This document shows, in pieces, positions 28,201-33,844 of a stretch of DNA of 36,859 nucleotides. The notes beneath the pieces are model-generated. The model saw only the letters and a program-made list of their open reading frames with translations. It did no database searches and was not told where the DNA came from. The position numbers and the translations under genes are program-made. The DNA is from Pseudohongiella sp. (lineage in GTDB: Bacteria > Pseudomonadota > Gammaproteobacteria > Pseudomonadales > Pseudohongiellaceae). The stretch is taken from contig JABMOK010000086.1 of NCBI GenBank assembly GCA_013204155.1, positions 1 to 36,859 on the forward strand. Direction: 5' to 3'. Each line of letters begins with the position of its first letter. Within the stretch, counting starts at the first letter, position 1.

Positions 28201-28222
28201 GAAACAAGCGTGAATTAAGCAT
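16244..28222 (-). CDS. Giant DUF4347/VCBS/Calx-beta surface protein
   Basis: A 3,992-residue protein, probably an adhesin or matrix protein. The ATG at 28222 is preferred to a TTG at 28288 because it has a GAGAGA ribosome binding site and the upstream residues look non-coding. Order by approximate residue: DUF4347 (24-190) with HLVAHGHAGG and WICEAGA; a unique region (194-340); about seven VCBS/cadherin-like units with GNVLSNDTD motifs (340-1390); five Calx-beta-type units with EASPYAVF and YYNGSAW motifs (1390-2120); three near-identical 227-residue double units (2120-2807); further Calx-beta units (to 3264); then a C-terminal region with a calcium-loop-like DLNNDGVDDS, a choice-of-anchor-like module and a cadherin-like domain. 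The many Asp-rich loops suggest calcium binding. There is no classical signal peptide, no RTX nonapeptide array and no neighbouring type I secretion genes. DUF4347 giants are usually thought to be exported; the route here is unknown. Confidence 0.9.
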   Translation of the reverse strand: MLNSRLFPIKTSNFPIQNLTLSDSARKELIIADGVAADIRELLHGSSLPTLLLDGVSEPLLAISNALQDRPIDTLHLVAHGHAGGFMLGGHWVDAKRLRESASLLAQWKLARIALWICEAGANTELVDEFARLTGAEIHATPDFLGWVNDAASWQLSRVHTGATSVARLQAAKPLDFPFQYEQAQSWRSQLSAMKFVNAYAVNTATTPASREQNSIDFNTSSLGSATVTDGSNGVKFSGIDVVVKLTINGTDHYGWISRPIKSQGKVKGFYFWKDANFTDLSTATADGNKDGDGNAADNSGFVLVVDQTYFDGLAATGSLKTVGSSSDRIDTTLNAVKPVNNAPLAVNDSATFLEDSSNQTGNVLSNDTDANGDTLSVSSFKVDGSAGTLGSAYTITGVGSFTLNADGSYSFTPVANYAGPVPGITYVVSDGSLTSNGNLSISLTAVNDAPAGADKTITSAENQAYTFSAADFGMTDSNDSPANALDAVIIKTLPGAGTLKLNGANVSVDQVITAADISKLTFTPVTDASGASYANFTFQVRDNGGTTNSGVNLDASANTITLNVSSVNSAPTAVVDTVNATEAGGAANATAGTNPTGNVLSNDTDPDSSDGKTVLSAKSAAASDTTVATNTSITGVYGTLVISTDGSYTYTVNNANTAVEALRTSANTLTDTFNYTMKDTAGLKSSSTLTVTVQGANDTPDAINDSNVAKESIVATTADQYLSTDITGYKATGNVLSNDTDADSTANSETKTVAGLSGSASANVVASANVSSKLVFSAASTLSPVGTGDYLYVDVGTNDFRALLNTAGAHITVVTKTDLGSGSYEFVLSDTQAKYYDANGNISISTLNARIIGFNSSTANTNGGGGNTKTATVSSSSATGNSTSTLTSISGTVAAGMSVTGTGIPSGTTIESIAYDGSGNPTLTLSAVVTATNGAALTFTATVGTTLTGRYGSLVLAADGAYTYTPKANNVDLSEGGSGTDSFTYRLTDASSAEDTAVLAINVQGSGTNDPDANADVATAVEAGGISNATAGTDPTGNVLTTSPGADTTPSGTGTLTVTKAALSGGSEATVSTNTEIIGNYGTLTISSDGSYSYAVTNGNTTVNALRTSSDTLTETFTYRIINSTSAKEAVTTLTITIQGGNDTPIAVADTASAYEAGGIANAALGSNPSGNLLSNDTDVDTGDGKSVSAFSTSGGSTGSVDGSTALSGTYGTLTVGTNGSYTYTVDNSNTTVQALALGGSVSESFNYTVKDTAAATASSTLTVTVNGANDAPVNTVPGTQTVAEAGTVSISGVSVADVDSTSLTVTLTVLNGTMVVTQNGGAAGISNSGTATVTITGSPAAITTALGTLSYTGATDFNGTDTLKIVSTDGSLTDTDTFDITVTADNRSLSVTGTTVNEASPYALFQVTGVASQKVSLSLGSTASTGDTDASSGTDFLPNMQYYNGSAWTTYSGGLVSIPSGGTTMLVRVPVLNDNADEPDETFTLTATNKAGTGSTPAVSTIVDTGDGVVFLAANTTFTASGSGDTGYPTTLDDDRALTINNISVNENSSHAVFKVQGVAGQVVTLAQVAGSATATTDYGTSLEVWGGSSWGAYSTSTTLPTGGALLVRSTVADDATYEGPETFGLKATNGGGVSYTGTATIFDDGTGLVYNGSVSGSDAVTSSSGLDNDLSIAITASTPVNEASLYSMFAVTATSGSALTLGLAGSGSPQATTSGFTYAFTVDGGTNWTTYSANDTPVAPGTLGSGTSVVHVRVAISSEADTTYEGAETFTNTATLSAGGTSPLSAAAQATIIDDGTGSRYDSTITSGTANATTSSLDNDKPTVSVSSVTVSESSAYAVFTASLSNASTAAISFTPSLANGTATVGTDTGNTPSTAVIEYYNGSAWVSAASGVSIAAASTSVLLRTAITNDTTLETSETFTLSTGTITGTVTNTGAATGTGTIKDDGSSTNVFLVGNTTATPTAATADNDKPTLSINNITVSEASPYAVFKLSLSNASTAAISFTPSLANGTATVGTDTGNTPSGAAIEYYNGSNWVSAASGVSIAAASTSVLLRTAITNDTTLETSETFTLSTGTITGSVTNTGTATGTATIKDDGSSSNVFLVGNTTETPSTGTADNDNASHGLTLTGTTLTTSETATQASFTVKLNSQPSADVTVTMTGLDATEGSLDKTTLTFTNANWNSAQTVTVTGVNDTLDDGDIAYTLTATSSSTDSNYGTTPRTGTVAVTNTDDDAAPTLAISDVSASEGAGDFTFTVTRSGATGGTTTVNYATANGTALSGSDYTAKSGSLSFAPGETSKTIAVSVTDDTAVESSEAFTVGLSNIADASSSAESITDNSGAGTISDNDSAGLTLTGTTLTTSETGTNASFTVKLNSQPSGDVTVTVTGLDATEGSLDKTTLTFTNANWNSAQTVTVTGANDTLDDGDIAYTLTATSSSTDGNYNGGNARTGTVAVTNSDDDAAPTLAISDVSGGEGAGTFTFTVTRSGATGGTTTVDYATANGTALAGSDYTAKSGSLSFAPGETSKTIAVSITDDTAVESSEAFTVGLSNIADASSSAESISDNSGTATISDNDIVNGGLTITGTTLSTSETGTDTSFSVELNSKPSADVTVTVAGLDSTEGSLSTSTLTFTSSNWNTAQSITITGADDTLDDGDIAYTLTATSSSTDANYGGANARTGTIDVTNTDNEAAPTLSISDASGAEGSGTLTFTVTRSGSTGGTTTVDYATANGTALAGSDYTAKSGSLTFAPGETSKTISVSITADTVSEDSEAFTVGLSNIADASSSSESITDNSGTGTISADKNLAPVLSVSDITVGEDAGNAVLTVTRSGGTAGITAVQYATQDGSAKAGSDYTAVSGTLTFAAGETSKTISVPITDDKLAEDTENFKVVLSDASDSKSATVKLNQTSAQVSITDNEQAIKLSISDVSVSEADGTALLIVTREGASGGTTTLNYSTADSTAVAGKDYSALSGALTFLPGETSKSIRIKITDDKLIEATETINVALSNVTDSSGKAVTVSKASGTVSITDNDSGGLLVSAVAVQTSELGATGSFTVSLLSEPTSDVTVSFSGVDATEGSLSTTALQFTASDWQQPKTVTVTGLDDDLADGDIQYSINVASSSNDSSYSGAGIPLQTVTVTNKDNEALSVKSVSTGRTEEGGTLSYQVVLNAASALVQNYSLSFGGDASAEDFNTPQFTNGVSYDSALGILTVPAGVTEFSVNIPTIDDLLVEKAEETLLLTIGGVEAAGIIEDNDLRPNPLLITDVTETPTDPTPFDLLTGDTTQVIIVTGAPNHQIRLYTAGGELIPVSGYTVTEAADGQYQIDARGIRLEVGDYVVRQVDEAGNESFDSNALTVDSTPEIQDNVSARALLPDGGMTGRLAVIDQNRVDLTSLQFTQPPQNWYDSDGEPAVFGIAGGTVVNNIIVFTAASGSTLTLNIIDGAYTYIPSEIAVLDVFPTTVRDPGGKGGNLNLTFEVRDLLDRDGVPSATEDELAQKLTGGNKDLNNDGVDDSAQNSVSTLAWNKQQNFTAAISGQFDQVSKDSVISIIVHEDSASEVPSPIAQLIGIDVLSFAGEGSGSLGKAGLEEFVLPWDPLAFSIEPLQSLGLIDIDTERAGLQTRVTIDISAAGLRDGKFDSYMKYISAETIQSAVDAGIELTTFDGVILLSSEQAGWYDFMSREPGADGARFIVKNGIITQIEIILTDNVFGDVDFTVGRITDPGLPVALPDFAPPEITVEQQKVESLDKAVVENTSLVTQFASDEPTLWQIVDGDDADLFTLSADGLLSFAVSPDFEKPGDKDKDNQYHLVVSALDAAGNEAQVITTVNVTDVPEAKPVFAALLEQDDHWLTGLLDNANDKSINDDARIEFYSFEAQKPGSLPLKAWVNTITGDYFYAPEGTEPPYACYIPSEEIELGYVPQAGQGAFDVHLFMNSEGITQIMGVETAGNLGLVAAGYVDIGVLFASPEALGTAIELTGVSDQASAGLLF
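19800..21860 (-). repeat. Three tandem 681-687-base units inside the giant gene
   Basis: Each unit encodes a SETGT...SFTVKLNSQP half and an AISDVS...FTFTVTRSGATGG Calx-beta half. The landmark CTACTGCTGGCGTCGGCGAT recurs at 20541 and 21222 (681 bases apart), and a diverged form occurs near 19854. Long DNA stretches are nearly identical between the two upstream-coding units, more than protein selection needs, pointing to recent duplication or gene conversion. Confidence 0.85.
21860..22760 (-). repeat. Two tandem 450-base units inside the giant gene
   Basis: The landmark GTTGTATCATTGGTGATGGC recurs at 22026 and 22476, exactly 450 bases apart, with highly similar sequence around it. Each unit encodes one 150-residue Calx-beta-type repeat (SLANGTATVGTDTGNTPS and TAITNDTTLETSETFTL). 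Three further, more diverged relatives continue to about 24060. Confidence 0.85.
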
Positions 28223-28984
28223 GGGTCTCTCGGGCTGTCTTGTGACAGATCTTGTCTGCGGCAGGGCGGCCAGATTACTTCTAACCAATATATGTGCTTA
28301 ATCGATTAACCAACCGTGGTCATCAGCACTTAAATGAACTTCTCACCCATCAATAGCCTGTCCAGCATATAGTGCGTGCTGTATGCCTAGGAGTCGCGAG
28401 GTAAAATTAGTTGTGCAATATACTTTAATGTTGTTGGCGTGACACCCGACGGCAATGCAAATTGACCCTTTATTGCCCGCGAAATAAATCGCGACCGGAA
28501 TCGGTACAGATGGAATGAACTTTCCCCGCCCCCTGCTAGGCATTTGCATGTCTCGGTGATGTTAATGCCGCGCTTTTCCAATTCTGTTATAAGTCTAATT
28601 GTGTAGGTAGGAAAAATGCGATTAATCAGTTCGAATGAGAAAATTTAACGGAAGTAATTGTCCCGGGGGTATGCGGATACTGAATATTGAAAATAGTACT
28701 ATTTATTATAGGGATTTACTGTATTAGAAAATACTTACCAGGTTAAGAATAATGTCTGGACATAAGCTCTATGCAAAGGAATCGCTTAACGCGGATGCCT
28801 AACAGTGTACATGGGTGCATTAGGTGTATTCTCGAAACCATTTAAAATGAGATTGCCAAGATAGATCTGCAGCCAGACAAGCTCATCGAGAAGGCCACAG
28901 AATGGGCTGAAAAACGGGACCTGTTACTTAGTGCCAAGGGGGGTGGGTAAGGTGCTTAGCAGCTTTCATTGCTTCGCTATCTCA
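28223..28984. other. AT-rich regulatory gap upstream of the giant gene
   Basis: This stretch carries the leader and presumably the promoter of the giant gene, and lies past the 3' end of the MFS gene. A perfect 14-base palindrome AAATAGTACTATTT is at 28691-28704. A short open frame with coding-like residues (IDLQPDKLIEKATEWAEKR) runs on + from 28846 to 28950 without a start, perhaps a gene relic. No confident promoter could be chosen. Confidence 0.45.
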
Positions 28985-30340
28985 TTAATCCGGTGCTCTG
29001 TCGAAATCTGCCCTGATGGTTCGAGTGGCGCAGTAGTAGTGGAAGGCGCACCAGATATTTACTAACACCGTGATTGACATGGCATAGCGCAGGGCGTCGT
29101 TACCGTAAGCCGGTGTCAGCCAGTCGCTTACGAAGCCTGTCAGCATTGGGCCGAGGCCGAGTCCGATCAGATTCAATACAAACAACAAGATCGCCGAGCC
29201 CATGGCGCGCATGCGAATGCCCACCAAAAAATGGGTGGAAGCGATACAGGGGGCGAGATACCAGCCGCCACAAAAAACCGGGAGCAGGTAGAAGACAGCC
29301 GCGCTGACTCCATTGGGCATAATCAGGAAGGTAATCAATGCTAAAGGAATGGCGAGCACGGTGGAGATAAAAGGTATCCAGACATACCAGGTTTTGTCCC
29401 CGGTCTTGTTGCTCATGCGGTCAGACATCCAGCCGCCGAAGAAGGTGCCGGCCAGTCCGCCAACACCGGCTATCAATCCATAATACAAACCCACATCGAT
29501 AATAGGCATGCCGTGGACTCGGCCTAAAAATAAGGGCATGAAATTACCCACTCCGTAGGTAACGAAGGCATGCAGTGCGCAGGCGAAGGAAAGGTGCCTG
29601 AATGATTTTCGTTCCCACAGGAAGCCCAGCACGCGAAAGAAGCCTGGAGGCGCAACATCTTTGCGCGCCTCTGCCATTCCGCGAGGAGGCTCTTTGATCA
29701 CAAATCTAACCAGCAGGGCCAGAAAAATCCCCGGTATCGCGACCACTACAAAGGCGGTACGCCAGTCAAAATACTGCACCAGATAAGCCCCGCCTACGGT
29801 GCCGACCAGAATGCCGCCATACACGCCGAAGGAGTAGATTGACAAGGCCGTCGCTCGCTGACTCGAGGGAAAGATATCGGATACAATGGAGTGCGCAGGC
29901 GGAGAGCCGCCAGCCTCACCAATACCGACACCAAATCTGGCCAGAAACAGCTGTCCGAAATTTTGTGCGGCGCCGCATGCCGCCGTCATGATGCTCCATA
30001 TGGTAATAGATATGGCGATAACATTGCGGCGATTGCCTATATCAGCCAGACGGGCGATGGGAATACCCAGGGTGGTATAGATGCAGGCGAAGGCGAGGCC
30101 GGACAACATGCCAAACTGACCATCGCTAATTTTGAGATCCTCGATGATGTAGGAGGCCAGGACATTAATTACCTGTCTATCCACAAAGTTCGAGACATAG
30201 GCTGTGGTTAGAATTCCAAGGACGAGATAGCGGTAGTAGGGGTTTTGGTAGGCTTTTACCACGGCTGAAAGGTTTTGGGATTTCTCGTCTGCTGTAGACT
30301 CGGAACCCATACTGGAGTTCTGTTCAATAGGTTCTGTCAT
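28985..30340 (-). CDS. MFS transporter, spinster-like
   Basis: A 451-residue, 12-helix major facilitator. The loop between helices 2 and 3 has the family motif in IARLADIGNRRNVI. The start of helix 1 (SNFVDRQVINVLASYI) and FGVGIGEAGGSPPAHSIVSD are typical of the spinster-like/GudP-related MFS group common in marine gammaproteobacteria. A cytoplasmic N-terminal tail of about 35 residues precedes helix 1. The substrate is unknown. It starts 85 bases after the M20 peptidase stop on the same strand, with a GGGGA ribosome binding site, so it may import what the periplasmic peptidase releases. Confidence 0.87.
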   Translation of the reverse strand: MTEPIEQNSSMGSESTADEKSQNLSAVVKAYQNPYYRYLVLGILTTAYVSNFVDRQVINVLASYIIEDLKISDGQFGMLSGLAFACIYTTLGIPIARLADIGNRRNVIAISITIWSIMTAACGAAQNFGQLFLARFGVGIGEAGGSPPAHSIVSDIFPSSQRATALSIYSFGVYGGILVGTVGGAYLVQYFDWRTAFVVVAIPGIFLALLVRFVIKEPPRGMAEARKDVAPPGFFRVLGFLWERKSFRHLSFACALHAFVTYGVGNFMPLFLGRVHGMPIIDVGLYYGLIAGVGGLAGTFFGGWMSDRMSNKTGDKTWYVWIPFISTVLAIPLALITFLIMPNGVSAAVFYLLPVFCGGWYLAPCIASTHFLVGIRMRAMGSAILLFVLNLIGLGLGPMLTGFVSDWLTPAYGNDALRYAMSITVLVNIWCAFHYYCATRTIRADFDRAPD

Positions 30341-30425
30341 AACCGGTCCCCAGTTTTTCTATTTTTAGTTTTTTCTGGTTTTCTTATTCGATTTTGCTGC
30401 TATGTCATCTATCGCATGAAAGCAC

Positions 30426-31721
30426 TTATTCTACTGCCAGTCTATGGATAAGCACTGCGCTCAGTTTTGCTCGTTCTACCAGTGAGCTGATCTGGCCTTG
30501 CTCTCGATTGGAATGTGTACCGGAGCCCGATCCTCCCAAAGAATCGAGGGTCGGCAAGCCTACCGCCTGGGTTAATGATCCATCGGTACCGCCACCGGAA
30601 TCACCAACGCCAATGGACTGGCCCAGAAGCTTGCTGATAGAGAGTGTTTTCTCCAACAGGTAATCTGACTCGGGGGTCGGTATCTTTGCGGGCCGATGAA
30701 GATTGGTCCAGCTCTCGGTAGTTAGTTCGCCAGAATCGACGGCATAGCTATATACGGAGGCGAATATATCTTCGAATTGAGCGATAGCATCCAGCCCCTG
30801 CTGTGGTTCTGGATAACGCAGGTCGATCAGCGCTTCGGCACAGGGCGAGATGGTATTGCGCGCCTCACCGCCATTGATTATGCCCACATTTACGGTGACG
30901 CCAGATTCGTAATCGGTCATTCTTTCTATCTCTACGATCTTGTAGGCTAGTTCCTTAATCGCAGACCGGCCTTGTTCATGGGCGGCTCCGGCATGGGAGG
31001 CTTTGCCCCGCACCACGAATCGTGCCTGACCCAGCCCCTTACGCTGGCGAATCAAACTGGAGCCGGGCTCGTAGACCAGCCCGTAGTCGTGGAGTAAGGC
31101 TTGTTGTTCCAGATACTTTCGAGAAGACAAGGATCCAATCTCCTCGTCGCTGTTTAAGAGCAAAGTGATCGCCTTGTCTTGCAGAAAGCCAAATTCATTC
31201 AGCGCCTTAAGTGCATACAGCATCACCACCAGGCCGCCTTTCATGTCCGATACGCCGGGACCGTACATCATGTCGCCTTCACGGCGAAAAGTTTGAAAGG
31301 GACTGTCGGAAGGGAACACGGTGTCCAGGTGTCCCATTAAAAGCAGACGCGTTCCACTGCCGGCTCTCGAGGCTAGAACATGATCTGCCACATCGATATT
31401 GTAATTGCTGCCGGGGCAGCTTGGCATTTCAATAAAATCGCCAGGCAGTGTTGAGACAGAGAACCCCAATTGCCGCAGTTCCCGACTGAAGATGTCAGCC
31501 ATTGCATTTACACCCGCCTTATTCAGACTGCCCGAATTAATATTGGTAATTCGTTCAATCATTTCGACCATATTGTCTTCTTGACTATCCAGCCACTGAG
31601 ACAACTCGATCTCGTCTGCGTTTAAGGCCGGTTCAATGTTTTCCGCGGCCAATGTCTCTGGCACCGGGGTCAGGCTGAATACAGACAGTAGCAAGGAAAA
31701 GGCAAGGGGTTTTAACTGCAT
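30426..31721 (-). CDS. Periplasmic M20 metallopeptidase (glutamate carboxypeptidase-like)
   Basis: A 431-residue zinc peptidase with a signal peptide (hydrophobic core FSLLLSVFSL, cleavage near TLAA). The M20 metal and catalytic motifs are complete: MGHLDTVFP (His and Asp), GVSDMKGG (bridging Asp), NSDEEIGS (catalytic Glu pair), and GTHSNREQ near the C-terminus. The dimerisation/lid domain begins around KASHAGAAHEQGRSA. The order resembles carboxypeptidase G2, which removes C-terminal glutamate from acyl or folyl substrates. The real substrate is not shown. Placed first of two genes, ahead of the MFS transporter. Confidence 0.9.
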   Translation of the reverse strand: MQLKPLAFSLLLSVFSLTPVPETLAAENIEPALNADEIELSQWLDSQEDNMVEMIERITNINSGSLNKAGVNAMADIFSRELRQLGFSVSTLPGDFIEMPSCPGSNYNIDVADHVLASRAGSGTRLLLMGHLDTVFPSDSPFQTFRREGDMMYGPGVSDMKGGLVVMLYALKALNEFGFLQDKAITLLLNSDEEIGSLSSRKYLEQQALLHDYGLVYEPGSSLIRQRKGLGQARFVVRGKASHAGAAHEQGRSAIKELAYKIVEIERMTDYESGVTVNVGIINGGEARNTISPCAEALIDLRYPEPQQGLDAIAQFEDIFASVYSYAVDSGELTTESWTNLHRPAKIPTPESDYLLEKTLSISKLLGQSIGVGDSGGGTDGSLTQAVGLPTLDSLGGSGSGTHSNREQGQISSLVERAKLSAVLIHRLAVE

Positions 31722-32159
31722 ACTCTGATTCCCGAAAAAGTTTTTGCTGATGGATCAAGCCTGTGTCTTCTGGCGTAAGCCCCTAAGTTATCACGCGAGA
31801 TGTCGATTACGCTAATCCCGTCTCGCCGCGAAACCCGGGGCGACATTTATTTTAGGGCTGGGGTTGGAGCGATTGGGGAGTAGTGGAGTTGGTGGGTTTG
31901 GTGGTGGTTTGTGGGGGCTGATTCTAGCGAGTGACTTCTGATTCTATCGAGTGACTTCTGATTCTATCGAGTGACTTCTGATTCTATCGAGTGACTTCTG
32001 ATTCTATCGATTAGCTCTTGATGAAGTCTGCTTGTAATTGAATTTCGACGAATTCAGTGGTGACTTTTAGGGGGTTCTGGTTCTGGTTCTGATTCTAACG
32101 AGTGGTTTCTTATTCTATCGATTAGCTGCTGATGAAGTCTGCTTGTAATTAAATTTCGA
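31722..32159. other. Repeat-filled gap between MORN gene and M20 gene
   Basis: No gene is seen. From 31856 to 31920 the + strand is strongly G-rich with several GG to GGGGG runs. From 31920 the 20-base tandem array and then a 111-base duplication fill the space up to the MORN gene. Confidence 0.6.
31920..31999. repeat. Four tandem 20-base repeats
   Basis: The unit GATTCTATCGAGTGACTTCT occurs at 31920 (one change, AGCGAG), 31940, 31960 and 31980, head to tail without spacers. A partial unit follows at 32000-32010 and a degenerate unit at 32091-32110. Confidence 0.95.
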
Positions 32160-32201
32160 CTAGTTCAGTGCTGACCCCTGAAGAGTTCTGGTTCTCTGCC
32201 G
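31980..32201. repeat. Tandem 111-base duplication including the MORN gene 3' end
   Basis: Unit 1 (31980-32090) and unit 2 (32091-32201) each begin with the 20-base repeat, then ATTCTATCGATTAGC, GATGAAGTCTGCTTGTAATT and a TTCTGGTTCT tail. Unit 2 overlaps the last 14 codons or so of the MORN gene, so unit 1 is a decayed copy of the gene end and its 3' flank. Confidence 0.85.
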
Positions 32202-33125
32202 TGTATCGACAATTCTGCGGCCACCTCTAAACTCCATTTCCTCAGTGAGGCCGCGCGCGTCGATATAGGTTCCCCGACCATCCCGCTCGCCTCTTATCCA
32301 GGGACCCAGATAGCGATCGCCATTAGAGAAAAAGTACGTGCCCTGACCGTGCAGCTGATCGTTGCGGAAGCCGCCGGTAAAGCGATTACCGTTGGCGTAA
32401 AAGAAGGTTCCCTGACCGCTCATTTCGTCATTCTGCCACTGGCCTTCATAGCGATCACCGTTTGCCCAGCTCTTGCTGCCCTGCCCCTGTTGTTTGTCCT
32501 GGCGCCATTGCCCGACATAGCGATTATTATTGCTCCAGTTAAAGCTACCTTGCCCATCCCGAAGACTATTGCTGAATTGACCTTCGTAGCGATTGCCGTC
32601 ATGCCAGCTAAAAGTGCCTTGAGCTTGTTCGCCCGCTTGCCACTGGCCTTCGAAACGATCACCATTGGTGAAATAGTAGCTGCCCTGTCCTTCAAAGCGG
32701 TCTTCTCGCCAGTTACCTTCATAGCGATCACCATTGAGGAAATAGAATGCACCGCGACCGGACTTTTGGCCGTTTTGATACTGCCCAACATAGCGCTCCC
32801 CGTTGGCGCGGATCAGGGTGCCCTGGCCATGCTGCTGGCCATCTCCAAACTGACCTTCATAGCGATCGCCGTTGGCGAAGAAGTAGCTGCCGCGCCCGTT
32901 CTTTCGATCACTGCTAAACTGACCATCATAGCGATCACCATTTTTCAGGCTCAGGCTTCCCTGGCCTTCGAAGGAGTTATCCCGGCATTGGCCTTCATAG
33001 CGGTCGCCGCCAGTCCATCGATAGACCCCTTCGCCACTGGCACAACTGCCTCTTAGCCAGCCATTTTCGGCCCCGGCCGCCGAGAGCGAAACGAGTAGCA
33101 GAGAAGATAAGAGAAGGTTTTTCAT
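32160..33125 (-). CDS. Secreted MORN-repeat protein
   Basis: A 321-residue protein from the ATG at 33125. This start is chosen because it gives a clean signal peptide (MKNLLLSSLLLVSLSAAGA); the frame runs open 18 codons further up. The mature part is eleven consecutive 23-residue MORN repeats with the pattern G-x-G-x-aromatic-x-x-x-N-G-D-R-Y-E-G, plus a degenerate twelfth (GRGTYIDARG). The repeats are unusually regular. MORN repeats form an elongated beta-sheet scaffold; in eukaryotes they meet membranes or proteins, and bacterial roles are mostly unknown. It has no catalytic domain. A periplasmic or surface scaffold is inferred from the signal peptide. The 3' end is duplicated just downstream. 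Confidence 0.88.
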   Translation of the reverse strand: MKNLLLSSLLLVSLSAAGAENGWLRGSCASGEGVYRWTGGDRYEGQCRDNSFEGQGSLSLKNGDRYDGQFSSDRKNGRGSYFFANGDRYEGQFGDGQQHGQGTLIRANGERYVGQYQNGQKSGRGAFYFLNGDRYEGNWREDRFEGQGSYYFTNGDRFEGQWQAGEQAQGTFSWHDGNRYEGQFSNSLRDGQGSFNWSNNNRYVGQWRQDKQQGQGSKSWANGDRYEGQWQNDEMSGQGTFFYANGNRFTGGFRNDQLHGQGTYFFSNGDRYLGPWIRGERDGRGTYIDARGLTEEMEFRGGRRIVDTRQRTRTLQGSALN

Positions 33126-33286
33126 GTTGTTAAGTCTTGCGTGCTGCCTGTCAGCTGGTTTAAAAGGGGCGATTATCAAATTGACTAATCGTTCAACCCC
33201 TCATGATAGCGGTATGAAATAACAAATCTGCGGACTCTGTCACAGTATTTGCCAATAGTTTGATCTACAGCCCATCTCTAGCGCGG

Positions 33287-33844
33287 TTATTGGGAGGGAA
33301 GACTATCGGTAAAAAGAATTCGCCGGGTGATTCTCCAACCCTGTTCGGTCTTCAGCCAGCTGATCCGGTAAATGCCTGAGCTGCGAATGACCGGTGCATT
33401 GTCATTGGCGGTCTGATGGGTAATTAACACCATATTCTCTGTGACGGCTGAATTCCCCCCAAGCTCCAAAAATGTCAGCCCGGAGAAATTATGTCGGGTT
33501 TGACGGTCTGCGAGCCGGCCCTCGTGGGACTGTTTAGCATAGTCATAGATTGCCCGCTTGCCCACTATTCGTGAATTCTCCACCAGAGAACCATTCTGCC
33601 AGCGTTCCAGAACGCCGTCGTCGGTGAACAAGTCTGCAACGCCACTGGAATTCTTGGAATCCCAGCGGTAGGGATATTGGGCCAGCATTTCAGCAATGGC
33701 CATTTTCTCAGTGACAAGCCTTAGTGCAGCGGCAGACCCGGCATCGCTGCTAATGCTACAGCCAGAGATGCTCAGCAGTAGGCTCAGGAGCACTATTCGC
33801 AATCCTGCAGAGCGGTAATTTCGATAGTTGCTATGTAGTTGCAT
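33287..33844 (-). CDS. SnoaL/NTF2-like lipoprotein
   Basis: A 185-residue protein from the ATG at 33844, whose first 30 residues form a lipoprotein signal ending in the lipobox LSISGC. The rest has a SnoaL/NTF2-like alpha+beta cone fold pattern (AIAEMLAQYPYRWDSKNSSG, ADLFTDDGVLERWQNG, GWRITRRILFTDS), a fold used for small-ligand binding and some catalysis. The specific function is unknown. The frame is also open upstream to a GTG at 33913 with a possible GGAG ribosome binding site, but those residues come from a degenerate GATAAC repeat and would spoil the lipoprotein signal. It follows the ABC permease genes on the same strand. Confidence 0.65.
   Translation of the reverse strand: MQLHSNYRNYRSAGLRIVLLSLLLSISGCSISSDAGSAAALRLVTEKMAIAEMLAQYPYRWDSKNSSGVADLFTDDGVLERWQNGSLVENSRIVGKRAIYDYAKQSHEGRLADRQTRHNFSGLTFLELGGNSAVTENMVLITHQTANDNAPVIRSSGIYRISWLKTEQGWRITRRILFTDSLPSQ

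Noticed and set aside
28223-28288. TTG start giving 22 extra residues to the giant protein
   Set aside because: The ATG at 28222 has a GAGAGA ribosome binding site, and the extra residues show no signal peptide or other feature.
31920-31999. CRISPR-like array of 20-base repeats
   Set aside because: The units are head to tail with no spacers, and no cas genes are nearby. It is a plain tandem repeat.
32349-33056. 235-codon open frame on + opposite the MORN gene
   Set aside because: It is a periodic shadow of the 69-base MORN repeats (recurrent FIAIT-like residues) and not an independent gene.
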